DNA of 64,000 bases from Paenibacillus humicus NBRC 102415 (GTDB taxonomy: Bacteria > Bacillota > Bacilli > Paenibacillales > Paenibacillaceae). Positions 26,361 through 34,722 of this stretch are shown here, one piece after another. The notes below the pieces were generated by a model. The model did no database searches, was not told the origin of the DNA, and was given only the letters and a program-made list of their open reading frames with translations. The DNA lies in contig NZ_BIMD01000009.1 of NCBI RefSeq assembly GCF_004000905.1, forward strand, positions 62,001 to 126,000. Reading direction: 5' to 3'. A program made the position numbers and the translations under genes. Numbering within the stretch: position 1 is the stretch's first letter; every line of letters begins with the position of its first letter.

Positions 26361-28610
26361 ATGATCTCTTATGACGGGCCTATCAATATCCTGCTGGTCG
26401 ATGACTACCCCGAAAATTTGCTGGCTATCGAAGCCGTCCTTGGCGATCTCAACTACAATCTCGTCAAATGCCTTTCCGGCGAGGAGGCGCTGCGGGCGCT
26501 TCTCAAGGATGATTTTGCCGTCATCGTCATGGATGTCCAGATGCCCGGGATGGATGGTTTCGAAACCGCTCGAATGATCAAATCCAGGGATAAGACCAAG
26601 GAGATACCGATCATTTTCGTGTCGGCGACGAGCAAGGAAGCCCAGCATATGTTCGCCGGCTACGCCGTCGGCGCGATCGATTATATGCTGAAGCCCTTCG
26701 TTCCCCAAATTTTCCGTTCCAAGATCGAAGGCTTTGTCCGGATGTACGTCGGCAACAAAACCTTGCAGCAGCAAGCCGTCCTGCTTCAGCAGCAGACGCA
26801 GGAGCTGGAGCGCATGAACAAGGAGCTGATGCGCACGGCCTACCAGCTGACCAAGTCGGAAGCCGTCAAAAGCGTCATCAGCTCGACTTCGATGGATACG
26901 ATGATTACGTTTGACAAGAACGGAACCATTTTGACGGTGAATCCGTCGGTCTATCCGATGTTCGGGTACCGGGAAAAAGAAGTCGTCGGCAAGCAGGTCG
27001 ATGAGCTTATCCCGGGAATATGCGTCAGGCAGCTGGATCTCATGGGCGAAGCCGCGATGGACGGAATCTCTTCCGGGCGCCTGATCGAAGTCATGCCGCG
27101 CCGCAAGGACGCCAGTGTCTTCCATGCCGAGATCAAGCTCGGCAGCACGCTGGTGGATGAGGAAGTCATCTTCGCCTGCACGGTCAGCGACATCAGCGAG
27201 CGCAAGAAATCGGAGGAGGAAATTCTAGCGGCCAAGGAAGCAGCGGAGGTGGCCGACAGAGCCAAAACGGAGTTCCTGGCGATGGTGAGCCACGAGATTC
27301 GAACGCCTATGAACGGCATTCTCGGCATGACCAATCTTCTCATGGAGACGGAACTGAACGAGGAGCAGAAGGATTTTGCCGAGATCATCCTGAAGAGCGG
27401 CGACAGCCTGCTCAGCGTCATCAACGACATTCTGGACTACGCCAAGATCGAAGCCGGCAAGCTGGAACTTGAGATGGTTCCTTTTGATCTGAAGAGCTGC
27501 GTGGACGAATCGCTGGATCTGTTCATCGCCAAGTCGCGCGAGAGCAATCTCGATATCCTCTGTTCGATATCCCCGGATTTGCCGGAGTATCTGTACGGGG
27601 ACGTAACCAAGCTGCGCCAGATTCTGATGAACCTGATCAGCAATGCGATCAAATTCACGCATGAAGGGCATATTGATGTCGACGTTCGCCTTGCCGAGGA
27701 TTCGCCCGACGATGCCGAGCGCCAGGAAGAGGGCATCGTTGTCCAGTTCAGAGTGAGCGATACCGGGGTAGGCATTCCGGAGGATAAGCTCCCCCTCCTG
27801 TTCCAGCCGTTCTCCCAGCTGGACTCCTCCATGACCCGCAAGTACGGAGGAACCGGACTAGGCTTAGCCATCTGCAAAAATCTGGTGGAGCTGATGGGCG
27901 GGACGATCGAAGCGTGCGCCAATGAGCCCAAAGGAGCCTGCTTCACCTTCACCGTCCGCCTCAAGCAGATGGAGGAATGTTATCCGGCTTTGGAGGGAGA
28001 TCCAGCCGAAGACCACCCGCTGCCCGGCTCACGTCCATGGGAAGCCCCTCCTCATTCGGATTCCTTTTCCTTCTCCGCCATGCTGAGCGAGACCTATACC
28101 GAGACTACTGCGGCCAGCGAGACGAGCGCAGCCAGCCGCCTTGTCCTGAAGGCCAACGTCCTGCCATTCACGCTCGGCACTGGAGATCGCGGCGTGCCGG
28201 CGCCGAGCGAGCGTTCCCGGGTTCTCGTCGTCGAGGACAACGACGTGAACCAGAAGCTGATCCTCAAGCTGCTCGATCGTCTCGGCATCGAAGCGGATGT
28301 GGCGGAGAACGGGGAAGCGGCCGTGGCGATGGCAAAAAACCGATTCTATGATATGATCTTCATGGATATGAAAATGCCGGTCATGGACGGACTTGAGGCG
28401 ACAAGGCTCATCAACGGAGACGCGCGTGCCGGCAAGCAGCCGGTCATCGTGGCGATGACCGCCAACGTGCTGCCGGGAGACAGGCAGCGCTGTCTGGAAG
28501 CCGGGATGACCGATTATATCAGCAAGCCGATCCGGCTGGAGATGCTTGAAGCGATTATCGGCCGGTATCTGGATTATGACTGGACCATGGGCAGGCAGTC
28601 CACGCATTGA
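26361..28610 (+). CDS. hybrid histidine kinase REC-PAS-HisKA-HATPase-REC
   Basis: A 749-aa cytoplasmic kinase without membrane segments. N-terminal receiver (Asp about residue 57 in VMDVQMPGMDG, Lys in MLKPF), a Gln-rich linker helix, PAS domain (about 165-290), HisKA with the phospho-His at 311 in MVSHEIRTPMNG, HATPase with DTGVGIPED and [12 protein letters not shown], a disordered linker, and a C-terminal receiver (Asp about 669 in FMDMKMPVMDG). The N-terminal receiver suggests that it takes phosphate from another kinase, plausibly the upstream one. GGAGGGGGG lies before the ATG; it follows cheR by 27 nt. A terminator hairpin overlaps its stop codon. Confidence 0.92.
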   Translation: MISYDGPINILLVDDYPENLLAIEAVLGDLNYNLVKCLSGEEALRALLKDDFAVIVMDVQMPGMDGFETARMIKSRDKTKEIPIIFVSATSKEAQHMFAGYAVGAIDYMLKPFVPQIFRSKIEGFVRMYVGNKTLQQQAVLLQQQTQELERMNKELMRTAYQLTKSEAVKSVISSTSMDTMITFDKNGTILTVNPSVYPMFGYREKEVVGKQVDELIPGICVRQLDLMGEAAMDGISSGRLIEVMPRRKDASVFHAEIKLGSTLVDEEVIFACTVSDISERKKSEEEILAAKEAAEVADRAKTEFLAMVSHEIRTPMNGILGMTNLLMETELNEEQKDFAEIILKSGDSLLSVINDILDYAKIEAGKLELEMVPFDLKSCVDESLDLFIAKSRESNLDILCSISPDLPEYLYGDVTKLRQILMNLISNAIKFTHEGHIDVDVRLAEDSPDDAERQEEGIVVQFRVSDTGVGIPEDKLPLLFQPFSQLDSSMTRKYGGTGLGLAICKNLVELMGGTIEACANEPKGACFTFTVRLKQMEECYPALEGDPAEDHPLPGSRPWEAPPHSDSFSFSAMLSETYTETTAASETSAASRLVLKANVLPFTLGTGDRGVPAPSERSRVLVVEDNDVNQKLILKLLDRLGIEADVAENGEAAVAMAKNRFYDMIFMDMKMPVMDGLEATRLINGDARAGKQPVIVAMTANVLPGDRQRCLEAGMTDYISKPIRLEMLEAIIGRYLDYDWTMGRQSTH

Positions 28611-28625
28611 TGTGGGCTGCTTTTT
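28595..28625 (+). terminator. terminator overlapping the end of the hybrid kinase gene
   Basis: GCAGTCCAC (28595-28603) pairs with GTGGGCTGC (28612-28620), then five T; the left arm and the TGA stop are inside the hairpin. Confidence 0.8.
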
Positions 28626-28744
28626 GCATGTCCGGGCCGGGAAGGCTTGCCAAGGAGACAACAGCGATTGGCGACCCGTTCCGACCGCAGGTCATCTATT
28701 TTTCACCACGCTTTTAGAAATGAAGCGGAAAGGGGCTTCGAGCC

Positions 28745-30082
28745 GTGCTGTCCAATCGTTATATCCGCTCTACCTACCTGACACCTCCGAGGGTGCTTGC
28801 GGGCGGATTTCTTTCTCTGATCGTGCTTGGCACGATTCTTCTCGCTACCCCTGCCGCTTCGGCTGACGGGGTGCGGATTCCTGTACTGGATGCTCTGTTC
28901 ACGGCGACTTCGGCTACATGCGTGACGGGGCTCACCATTATGAACACAGGCACCGAATATTCCTTGTTCGGACAAATCGTGCTGCTCGTGCTGTTCCAGC
29001 TAGGAGGGACGGGCTTCATGACGGCCGCTACCTGGTTTGCCCTGGCGTTCGGCCGCAAAATATCGCTCCGTGACCGCCTCGTGCTCAAGGAGTCCCTCAA
29101 TCAGACGGAAATGAGCGGAATCGTCCAGCTCGTTATAAGGATCTTTTTGTTCTCCGCCGCTATCGAAGGGGTCGGAGCGCTGCTGTACACGTTCATCTGG
29201 ATGGACTCCATGCCGCTGTCCAAAGCGGCCTACTTCGGCGTATTCCACGCGGTTTCCGTGTTCAACAATGCCGGTTTCGAAATTATCGGGGGCTGGAGCC
29301 AGTTCGTCAGCGATCCCGCGATCAATCTGATTACGATGACGCTTATTTTCTTCGGCAGCATCGGTTTCATTGTCATGGCGGATCTGATCCGGTTTCCCGA
29401 GAGGCGCAAAATCTCCTTGCACAGCAAGGTCGTGTTGTGGGCTTCTGTCGTCCTCACATTGGGCGGCGCCATTCTTTTCTTTATCTTTGAATTTACGAAT
29501 ACAAGGAGCTTCGGCCATCTGGGGCTGAACGGCAAGATCTGGGCCAGCTTTTTTCAATCATTCAGCTTGCGCTCGGCAGGAATCAATACGGTGCCGATCG
29601 AGGAGCTCCGTCAGGCGACCCAGCTTCTGATGATCATCCTTATGTTCATCGGAGCCGCGCCGGGCTCTACAGGAGGAGGGATCAAGCTGACCACCTTCGT
29701 CGTGCTGCTTGCCGGCATCCATGCGATTTTGCGCGGCCGCGAGGATGCGGTGATCTTCCGGTACCGGATTGCAGCCAAGGAGCTGTATCGGGCCATCACG
29801 GTCACGCTCATGGGGGTCATCATTATCGTCGCCTCCACGATGATCCTGACGACCGTGGAGAATGCTTCCTTCCTCGTTCTTCTCTTTGAGGCCGTGTCGG
29901 CGTTCGGCACGGTCGGGTTCAGCCTTGGAGCCACCTTTGATCTTACCCCTGTCGGCAAAGGGGTCATCATTTTCCTGATGTTTGCCGGCAGGCTCGGGCT
30001 GTTAACCTTGGCGTTCGCGATCCGCTCCAAATCCAAAAAAGAACCGTTCCGATATCCGGAGGGCCGGATCATTATCGGCTGA
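28745..30082 (+). CDS. ktrB: Trk/Ktr-type potassium uptake membrane subunit
   Basis: A 445-aa protein with four M1-P-M2 repeats. The four selectivity-filter loops are visible: TATSATCVTGLTIM, FHAVSVFNNAGFEI, SFSLRSAGINTV and EAVSAFGTVGFSLG, each with the key glycine; the D2 intramembrane gate sequence GAAPGSTGGGIK matches the KtrB glycine-rich gating loop. It needs a cytosolic RCK partner (KtrA/KtrC), which is not next to it, so it resembles KtrD. Start GTG at 28745 with AAAGGGG upstream. No c-di-AMP riboswitch fits in the 119-nt leader. Confidence 0.92.
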   Translation: MLSNRYIRSTYLTPPRVLAGGFLSLIVLGTILLATPAASADGVRIPVLDALFTATSATCVTGLTIMNTGTEYSLFGQIVLLVLFQLGGTGFMTAATWFALAFGRKISLRDRLVLKESLNQTEMSGIVQLVIRIFLFSAAIEGVGALLYTFIWMDSMPLSKAAYFGVFHAVSVFNNAGFEIIGGWSQFVSDPAINLITMTLIFFGSIGFIVMADLIRFPERRKISLHSKVVLWASVVLTLGGAILFFIFEFTNTRSFGHLGLNGKIWASFFQSFSLRSAGINTVPIEELRQATQLLMIILMFIGAAPGSTGGGIKLTTFVVLLAGIHAILRGREDAVIFRYRIAAKELYRAITVTLMGVIIIVASTMILTTVENASFLVLLFEAVSAFGTVGFSLGATFDLTPVGKGVIIFLMFAGRLGLLTLAFAIRSKSKKEPFRYPEGRIIIG

Positions 30083-30083
30083 G

Positions 30084-30280
30084 AGCAGCCCCGCATTTTT
30101 GAGGCCACTGAAAAAGTAGTCGCTGCGTGCGCGAATCATTCTTCCGATCGCTGTTGTCCCCGTATTTCTTTGATTGTTGCCGTTTCTGCGGTTGAAATCC
30201 GGTGACAAAGGCGACCACATTCCGTTTCTCCGGAACGATTCCGCGCCCTTCGCTTGTTTTTCAGCAGCCCCGCATTTTTG
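30084..30280. mobile_element. MITE-like insertion flanked by an 18-bp direct repeat
   Basis: An 18-bp sequence (AGCAGCCCCGCATTTTTG) occurs at 30084-30101 and again at 30263-30280, enclosing 161 bp. The enclosed ends are roughly inverted: CTGAAAAA at 30108-30115 faces TTTTTCAG at 30257-30264. The second copy completes the ktrB terminator; the first is a half terminator. This looks like a small non-coding element that inserted in the terminator and duplicated its target. No reading frame inside. An alternative is a simple segmental duplication. Confidence 0.55.
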
Positions 30281-30293
30281 CGGGGCTTTTTTT
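30267..30293 (+). terminator. terminator between ktrB and corA
   Basis: GCCCCGC/GCGGGGC with loop ATTTTT and seven T; it now lies about 180 nt further from ktrB than the left half-copy suggests it once did. Confidence 0.85.
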
Positions 30294-30391
30294 CAATCAT
30301 TGCCATGTCGCCAACTGATTCCGAGGGCGGCTGGGCAGGGTAATGGAAGGGTAGTAAACGGTCAAGATGCAGTCAGTCAGGAGTGGGAACG

Positions 30392-31345
30392 ATGGGGAAC
30401 GAGGATAAGCGCTCGTCGGCGGAAGGCCGGAGCTGGGCGTGGCATCGGAGCGGCGACAGCGGGCAAGCGGCGGAAATGTGGCGGCAGGACGAGTCCGTGC
30501 GGAAATGGATCGAAAGAAGCAAGGATCGGGATGTGAACCATCTTGCGGCTACTTCCTTTCAAGGGAGCCGAAATGCGGTGTTCGGGACGCTTGTCGTGGG
30601 CAGATCGGATGATGACCAGAGAAGCAACTGCACGATGCATTTTTACCTCGGGCACCGCAATCTGTATACGATCGGTTTCGATGAAGAGGATATTGTCGAC
30701 GGCTGTGAAGGAGCCGCTCATTTTTTTGCGGAAATCGAGCAGTCGGAGACGGCTCTGGACGGATTCATCAAGCTGCTTGCCGGCATCATGGAGCCGTTCT
30801 TCGACGGGATGGACAATTTCGAGCAGAAGCTGCGCGAGATGGAGGAGAATATCCGGGACCGCAATGGCGGCTATATGTTTCACCGCATTCTGGAGCTCCG
30901 CTACGGCCTGCTTCACTGGACCGGACTGACGAGGCCGGTCCGCGAAATCCGGTTTGCTCTGGAAGAAGCGTTTCCCGAGGAGATGAAGGAGAGTCTCATC
31001 CATCAGGCGTTCAACTCGCGTCTGGAGAGGATGATCATGCTGCAGGAAGAGTACCGGCAGGAGGTGGAGTCGCTGCTTCTGCTCGAGGACAATATCTCGA
31101 ACTACCGCGGCAACGAAATCATGAAGACGCTCACGGTGTTCACGATTCTTTGCACGCCTATGATGGCGATCGGCGCGATCTGGGGGATGAATTTCGAGCA
31201 GATGCCGGAGCTGAAGTGGAAGCTTGGATACGTATTCGGGCTTGCCGTCATTTTGGCGGCTACGGTCGGCGTCTATTTCTGGATGCGGACGAAAGGCTGG
31301 ATGGGGGATCTTCTCCGGGAGGACAACCGACGGGAACGGCTGTGA
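30392..31345 (+). CDS. CorA-family magnesium transporter
   Basis: A 317-aa member of the CorA/MIT family: large N-terminal cytoplasmic domain, long stalk helix, two C-terminal membrane helices. The pore signature GMN is present in AIWGMNFEQMPEL between TM1 (VFTILCTPMMAIGAIWG) and TM2 (GYVFGLAVILAATVGVYFW). The basic and acidic charges flanking TM2 are as in CorA. ATG at 30392 is preferred to GTG at 30383 because AGGAG overlaps the latter. Substrate Mg2+ (or Co2+/Ni2+) by family; single-gene unit. Confidence 0.88.
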   Translation: MGNEDKRSSAEGRSWAWHRSGDSGQAAEMWRQDESVRKWIERSKDRDVNHLAATSFQGSRNAVFGTLVVGRSDDDQRSNCTMHFYLGHRNLYTIGFDEEDIVDGCEGAAHFFAEIEQSETALDGFIKLLAGIMEPFFDGMDNFEQKLREMEENIRDRNGGYMFHRILELRYGLLHWTGLTRPVREIRFALEEAFPEEMKESLIHQAFNSRLERMIMLQEEYRQEVESLLLLEDNISNYRGNEIMKTLTVFTILCTPMMAIGAIWGMNFEQMPELKWKLGYVFGLAVILAATVGVYFWMRTKGWMGDLLREDNRRERL

Positions 31346-31484
31346 CGGGCATGCGGCAGAAAATGTTGGCGGAAGGCTTGGGCACGCTGTTTAACAGCTG
31401 CCTGAGCCGTGTAATAGCTAGTACGGCAGCGCTGGAATGCACTGACCGAATCTACCTCATACGAGGTCTCAACAGGCGGTGTTG

Positions 31485-31823
31485 ATGATGACCATCAAAT
31501 ATCGTAATACTTGCTCCGACATCGAGATTCTGGTCAAGCATGAAGAGTCGGACTCTGTTGCTCCGTACCGAGTCAATATTCAGAGCTCCAAAAATCCGCT
31601 CAGCTTCGGCAACAACCTGGCCAGCTCCACTTCGGAAGAAGCAGCGGTCAAGATCGCGGATCAGCTGTGCAGCTTCTACTCCATTGCGAGGAAGAACGGT
31701 TACTATCTCAAAGGCAAATCGTTCACGAAGGCGGATTGTCCGGAAATCCCCGTGTCGGAAGTGCTGGAGGACGATATGACGGAGCAGCAGTTCAGCGAGA
31801 AGCTCCAGAGCCAGTCCGTATAA
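31485..31823 (+). CDS. hypothetical protein
   Basis: A 112-aa soluble protein I do not recognise: a beta-rich N-terminal half (MTIKYRNTCSDIEILVKHE) and a helical, acidic C-terminus (VLEDDMTEQQFSEKLQSQ). ATG at 31485 has AGGCGG 5 nt ahead; a GTG at 31479 and ATG at 31488 are possible. Composition and codon use match its neighbours, and a terminator follows, so it is probably a real single-gene unit. Confidence 0.65.
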   Translation: MMTIKYRNTCSDIEILVKHEESDSVAPYRVNIQSSKNPLSFGNNLASSTSEEAAVKIADQLCSFYSIARKNGYYLKGKSFTKADCPEIPVSEVLEDDMTEQQFSEKLQSQSV

Positions 31824-31850
31824 CATCCATTCCTTTTCATACAGCAGCGG

Positions 31851-31874
31851 GCGTCCCTCCGGGGACGCTTTTTT
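31851..31874 (+). terminator. terminator of the hypothetical gene
   Basis: GCGTCCC-TCCG-GGGACGC followed by six T. Confidence 0.9.
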
Positions 31875-31960
31875 GATTTTCAGCAAGGTTGGAATAATTA
31901 AACAATAAGAGGGAAGTATACGAAAGGAAGGAATCCAAGACCGAAAGGATGACAGCATCG

Positions 31961-32482
31961 ATGAAAGCAACTTGGACAGCGGCTGCCTTGCTGCTTGCCG
32001 CTCTTGCCCTGCCAGCCGCCGCTTACGCCGCGCCGCAGGCGTCTCCGGCAGCTCCGCAGGCATCTCCGCATGCATCGCAGGATATGGGCGCTCCGGACCG
32101 CTACAACCATCAAGGAGATCTGCGGAATCCGAAAGGCCATCCGCATCACGATCGATACCGCGAAGCCCGCAAGCTCGCCATGCTGAAGGAAGCCGCGGCT
32201 TATTTCGGCATCAAAGCCGACGGCAAGACGGAGGAGCAGCTCCGTCAGGAAATTCACGCGGCCAAGGAAAAGCAGCCGGAGAAATGGACGGCCTTCAAAG
32301 CGAGCATGAAGGAAAAACGCTTCGCGAGAATGAAGGAATTTGCCGCCAAGCAAGGCATCAAAGTCGAGGGAAAGTCGGAGCAGCAGCTTCGCGACGAGCT
32401 GAAAAGCCTGCATGAGCAGGGGAAGCTGAAGGTTCCAGCGCCGAAGGGACCTCATCAGATGGACGGTACACGGCCCTCTTGA
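31961..32482 (+). CDS. secreted protein with duplicated helical repeat
   Basis: A 173-aa protein with a clear signal peptide (WTAAALLLAALALPAAAYA, cleavage expected after AYA), a Pro/Ala/Gln/Ser spacer with three copies of QASP-type sequence, and a mature part containing two related segments: LKEAAAYFGIKADGKTEEQLRQEI and MKEFAAKQGIKVEGKSEQQLRDEL, spaced about 50 residues. The mature protein is rich in Lys, Glu and His. Function unknown. The ATG at 31961 is used because AAAGGA lies directly at the earlier ATG (31949). Confidence 0.72.
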   Translation: MKATWTAAALLLAALALPAAAYAAPQASPAAPQASPHASQDMGAPDRYNHQGDLRNPKGHPHHDRYREARKLAMLKEAAAYFGIKADGKTEEQLRQEIHAAKEKQPEKWTAFKASMKEKRFARMKEFAAKQGIKVEGKSEQQLRDELKSLHEQGKLKVPAPKGPHQMDGTRPS

Positions 32483-32522
32483 TGGAAGAGAGGGCGATGG
32501 GGCAGCGACCTTTAGGTTCGAT

Positions 32523-32552
32523 AAAAATCCTTCCCATAAGGAAGGATTTTTT
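32523..32552 (+). terminator. terminator after the secreted-protein gene
   Basis: AAAAATCCTTCC pairs with GGAAGGATTTTT around CATAA. Confidence 0.9.
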
Positions 32553-32574
32553 ATTTTCCATTTCAAAGAAAAAG

Positions 32575-32603
32575 TGATATCATAATCATATCAAGTTGAT
32601 ATG
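32575..32603 (+). promoter_or_regulatory. palindromic operator candidate before the SPFH-RHH pair
   Basis: TGATATCA (32575-32582) is followed by a perfect 17-bp palindrome CATATCAAGTTGATATG (32587-32603). ATATCA half-sites at 32577 and 32588 are 11 bp apart and a third is inverted at 32597. The array sits 14 nt before the SPFH start codon and would cover a promoter or the ribosome site. Ribbon-helix-helix proteins bind such half-site arrays, and one is encoded in this operon; autoregulation is inference. Confidence 0.6.
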
Positions 32604-32616
32604 GAGTGTGATGGGG

Positions 32617-33486
32617 ATGAAGGAACATCAGGCTTGGCATGCGAACGGTTTCCTGGCGACGCTGGCTGCTATCGCGGCGGCAGCGGCAGCGATCTGGTGC
32701 TTTGTATCGGGCAATGCCGACGATGGTTCGGCTGGCATGAATGTGCTGGGCGTCGTCCTGCTGCTGCTGGCGCTCGTGGCGTTCAGCTCGCTTACGGTCG
32801 TTCAGCCGAATCAGGCGAAAATCATTACGTTTTTCGGACGTTACAAAGGCACGGTATCGGATAGCGGGCTGTGGATCGTCGTTCCGTTCACCGTCAAATC
32901 CAGGATGTCGCTCAAGGTCAGGAACTTCAACAGCCAGAAGCTGAAGGTCAACGATGCTTCCGGCAACCCGGTCGAAATTGCAGCGGTGGTCGTATTTAAG
33001 GTAACGGATACGGCCAGAGCGGCATTCGACGTCGACGATTACGAGACGTTCGTGGAAATCCAGAGCGAGACGGCGATCCGCCATATCGCGGCGCAGTACC
33101 CTTATGACACGTACGAGGACAGCTCCGTCATCTCGCTTAGGGGCAACGCGGACGAAATTTCCGGACGGCTGCTCGCCGAGCTTCAGGAGCGCCTCAGCGT
33201 AGCTGGCGTGGAAGTGCTGGAAACCCGTCTGTCCCACCTTGCATATGCAGCCGAGATTGCAGGTGCGATGCTGCAGCGCCAGCAGGCGGAAGCGATCGTA
33301 GCGGCTCGGCAAAAAATCGTAGACGGTGCTGTCGGCATGGTGGAGTCGGCCCTGCAGCAGCTGAAGCACCACGGAATCGTACTGGATGACGAACGGCGTG
33401 CGGCGATGATCAACAATCTTATGGTTGCCATCGTCTCCGAACGGGGAACGACGCCGGTCATCAATACCGGTACGCTCTATAATTAA
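32617..33486 (+). CDS. SPFH/band-7 domain membrane protein
   Basis: A 289-aa protein with two N-terminal hydrophobic segments (about 9-27 and 40-58) and an SPFH (stomatin/prohibitin/flotillin) domain: [20 protein letters not shown], then [20 protein letters not shown] and a C-terminal helix with the [18 protein letters not shown] motif. Such proteins form membrane scaffolds. ATG at 32617 chosen (GGAG 10 nt upstream); ATG at 32611 is too close to the ribosome site. It is paired with a ribbon-helix-helix gene 12 nt downstream, a combination I recall from other Bacillales. Confidence 0.88.
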   Translation: MKEHQAWHANGFLATLAAIAAAAAAIWCFVSGNADDGSAGMNVLGVVLLLLALVAFSSLTVVQPNQAKIITFFGRYKGTVSDSGLWIVVPFTVKSRMSLKVRNFNSQKLKVNDASGNPVEIAAVVVFKVTDTARAAFDVDDYETFVEIQSETAIRHIAAQYPYDTYEDSSVISLRGNADEISGRLLAELQERLSVAGVEVLETRLSHLAYAAEIAGAMLQRQQAEAIVAARQKIVDGAVGMVESALQQLKHHGIVLDDERRAAMINNLMVAIVSERGTTPVINTGTLYN

Positions 33487-33498
33487 GGCAGCCGTCTA

Positions 33499-33732
33499 AT
33501 GGCCAAAGAACGCAAGGCGTTTCCGCTGCGCCTGGACCTGGAGCTGTACCAGGCCGTGGAGAAATGGGCCGGCGACGAATTCCGCAGCGTAAACGCGCAT
33601 ATCGAATATCTGCTCCGCGAATCGCTGAAGAAGAGCGGCAGGCTCAAAAGCCTTCCTCCTCAAGCTGCGGAGGATCAATCCAAGTCCGTTCCTTCCGGGG
33701 ACGCAGAGGTCCCGGAGAACGGATCCAGCTAG
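33499..33732 (+). CDS. ribbon-helix-helix (Arc-type) DNA-binding protein
   Basis: A 77-aa protein with an Arc-like N-terminal motif (KAFPLRLDLELYQAVEKWAGDEFRSVNAHIEYLLRE split as strand PLRLD and two helices) and a disordered acidic tail. Downstream of, and close to, the SPFH gene. Unlike a toxin-antitoxin antitoxin it has no toxin-like neighbour. Likely represses its own operon through the palindromes upstream of the SPFH gene. Confidence 0.8.
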   Translation: MAKERKAFPLRLDLELYQAVEKWAGDEFRSVNAHIEYLLRESLKKSGRLKSLPPQAAEDQSKSVPSGDAEVPENGSS

Positions 33733-33767
33733 CAGCAAGCCTCATCATTCATGATTGACGCAAAACG

Positions 33768-33811
33768 AAAGAACCCTGCGGTCACAGCTGTGACCGCAGG
33801 GTTCTTTTTTT
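33768..33811. terminator. bidirectional terminator, 40-bp perfect palindrome
   Basis: 20-bp arms with no unpaired centre (AAAGAACCCTGCGGTCACAG and its complement) followed by T on both strands; separates the RHH gene from the convergent sugar-transport operon. Confidence 0.9.
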
Positions 33812-33821
33812 GAAAATGAAT

Positions 33822-34700
33822 TCAGCCTTTGATCGCGCCTTCGGTCATCCCTTTTTCAATGTACTTCTGAATGAAGAGGTATACGATCAGAACGGGGATG
33901 ACGGTGAGCACGACAGCGGCGGCCATGAGGCCGAAGTCGGTGCCGTACTGGGAGCTGATCTGAGCGAGCAGCGCCACGATCGGCCTTACCGAATCCTTGT
34001 TGACGAAGATGATGGCGGAGAACAGGTCATTGTAGGACCACAGGAAGACGAAGATGCTGGTCGAGGCGAAGACCGGCCTTCCAACGGGCAGGAAGATTTT
34101 CGTGAACATGTTGAACCGGTTGCAGCCGTCGATGAAGGCGGCTTCCTCCAGCTCCTTGGGGATTGTAGCCAGATACCCTGCGATAACGAGGATGGCGAAG
34201 GACAGATTGCCAGCCGTCTGCGGCAGAATGAGGCCGAAGTAGGTGTTGACCACCTTCCACTTGATCAGCAGCTCGTACACCGGCACGACGGTGGCGAAGG
34301 TCGGAATGAGCAGCGTCGCGACCAGCAGCGAGTTGATGAGGTTGCGTCCCCGGAACTTGAAGCGCGACAGAATATACGCCGCGAGCCCGGCGACGATCAG
34401 GACAAGCAGGACGACGGAGACGGACATGATCAAGCTGTTGGCATATGCCCGGCCGATGCTGATGCTCTCGAAAGCGTTCGTGTAATTCAGCTTGTCCGGC
34501 GGAATCGCCAGCTTGAACGAATTGTCCATGACCTCGTCGGACGATTTGAACGAATTGTTGATGATCCAGATGAGCGGATAGATCGTCGTGAGCGCCCATA
34601 AGGAAAGGCATAGATAAACGAAGGCCATCCCGAACGGGAATCGCTTGCCGGAGCGGCCTCTCGTTACAGGTACGGCATTGGCAGGATTGACTTGCTGCAT
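33822..34700 (-). CDS. carbohydrate ABC transporter permease (MalG-type)
   Basis: A 292-aa CUT1-family inner-membrane subunit with six predicted helices. The EAA loop that contacts the ATPase reads EEAAFIDGCNRFNMFTKIFLP with the conserved EAA-x3-G. The C-terminal KG ending (MTEGAIKG) is typical of MalG/LacG/AraQ subunits. Last gene of a three-gene operon with a MalF-type permease and a substrate-binding lipoprotein; it begins 22 nt after the upstream permease ends. Confidence 0.93.
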   Translation of the reverse strand: MQQVNPANAVPVTRGRSGKRFPFGMAFVYLCLSLWALTTIYPLIWIINNSFKSSDEVMDNSFKLAIPPDKLNYTNAFESISIGRAYANSLIMSVSVVLLVLIVAGLAAYILSRFKFRGRNLINSLLVATLLIPTFATVVPVYELLIKWKVVNTYFGLILPQTAGNLSFAILVIAGYLATIPKELEEAAFIDGCNRFNMFTKIFLPVGRPVFASTSIFVFLWSYNDLFSAIIFVNKDSVRPIVALLAQISSQYGTDFGLMAAAVVLTVIPVLIVYLFIQKYIEKGMTEGAIKG

Positions 34701-34722
34701 TCACTTTCCACCCCATTGCAAC

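Noticed and set aside
25443-27125. A 560-codon minus-strand frame opposite cheR and the second hybrid kinase
   Set aside because: Antisense shadow with no ribosome site or domain, over two clear genes.
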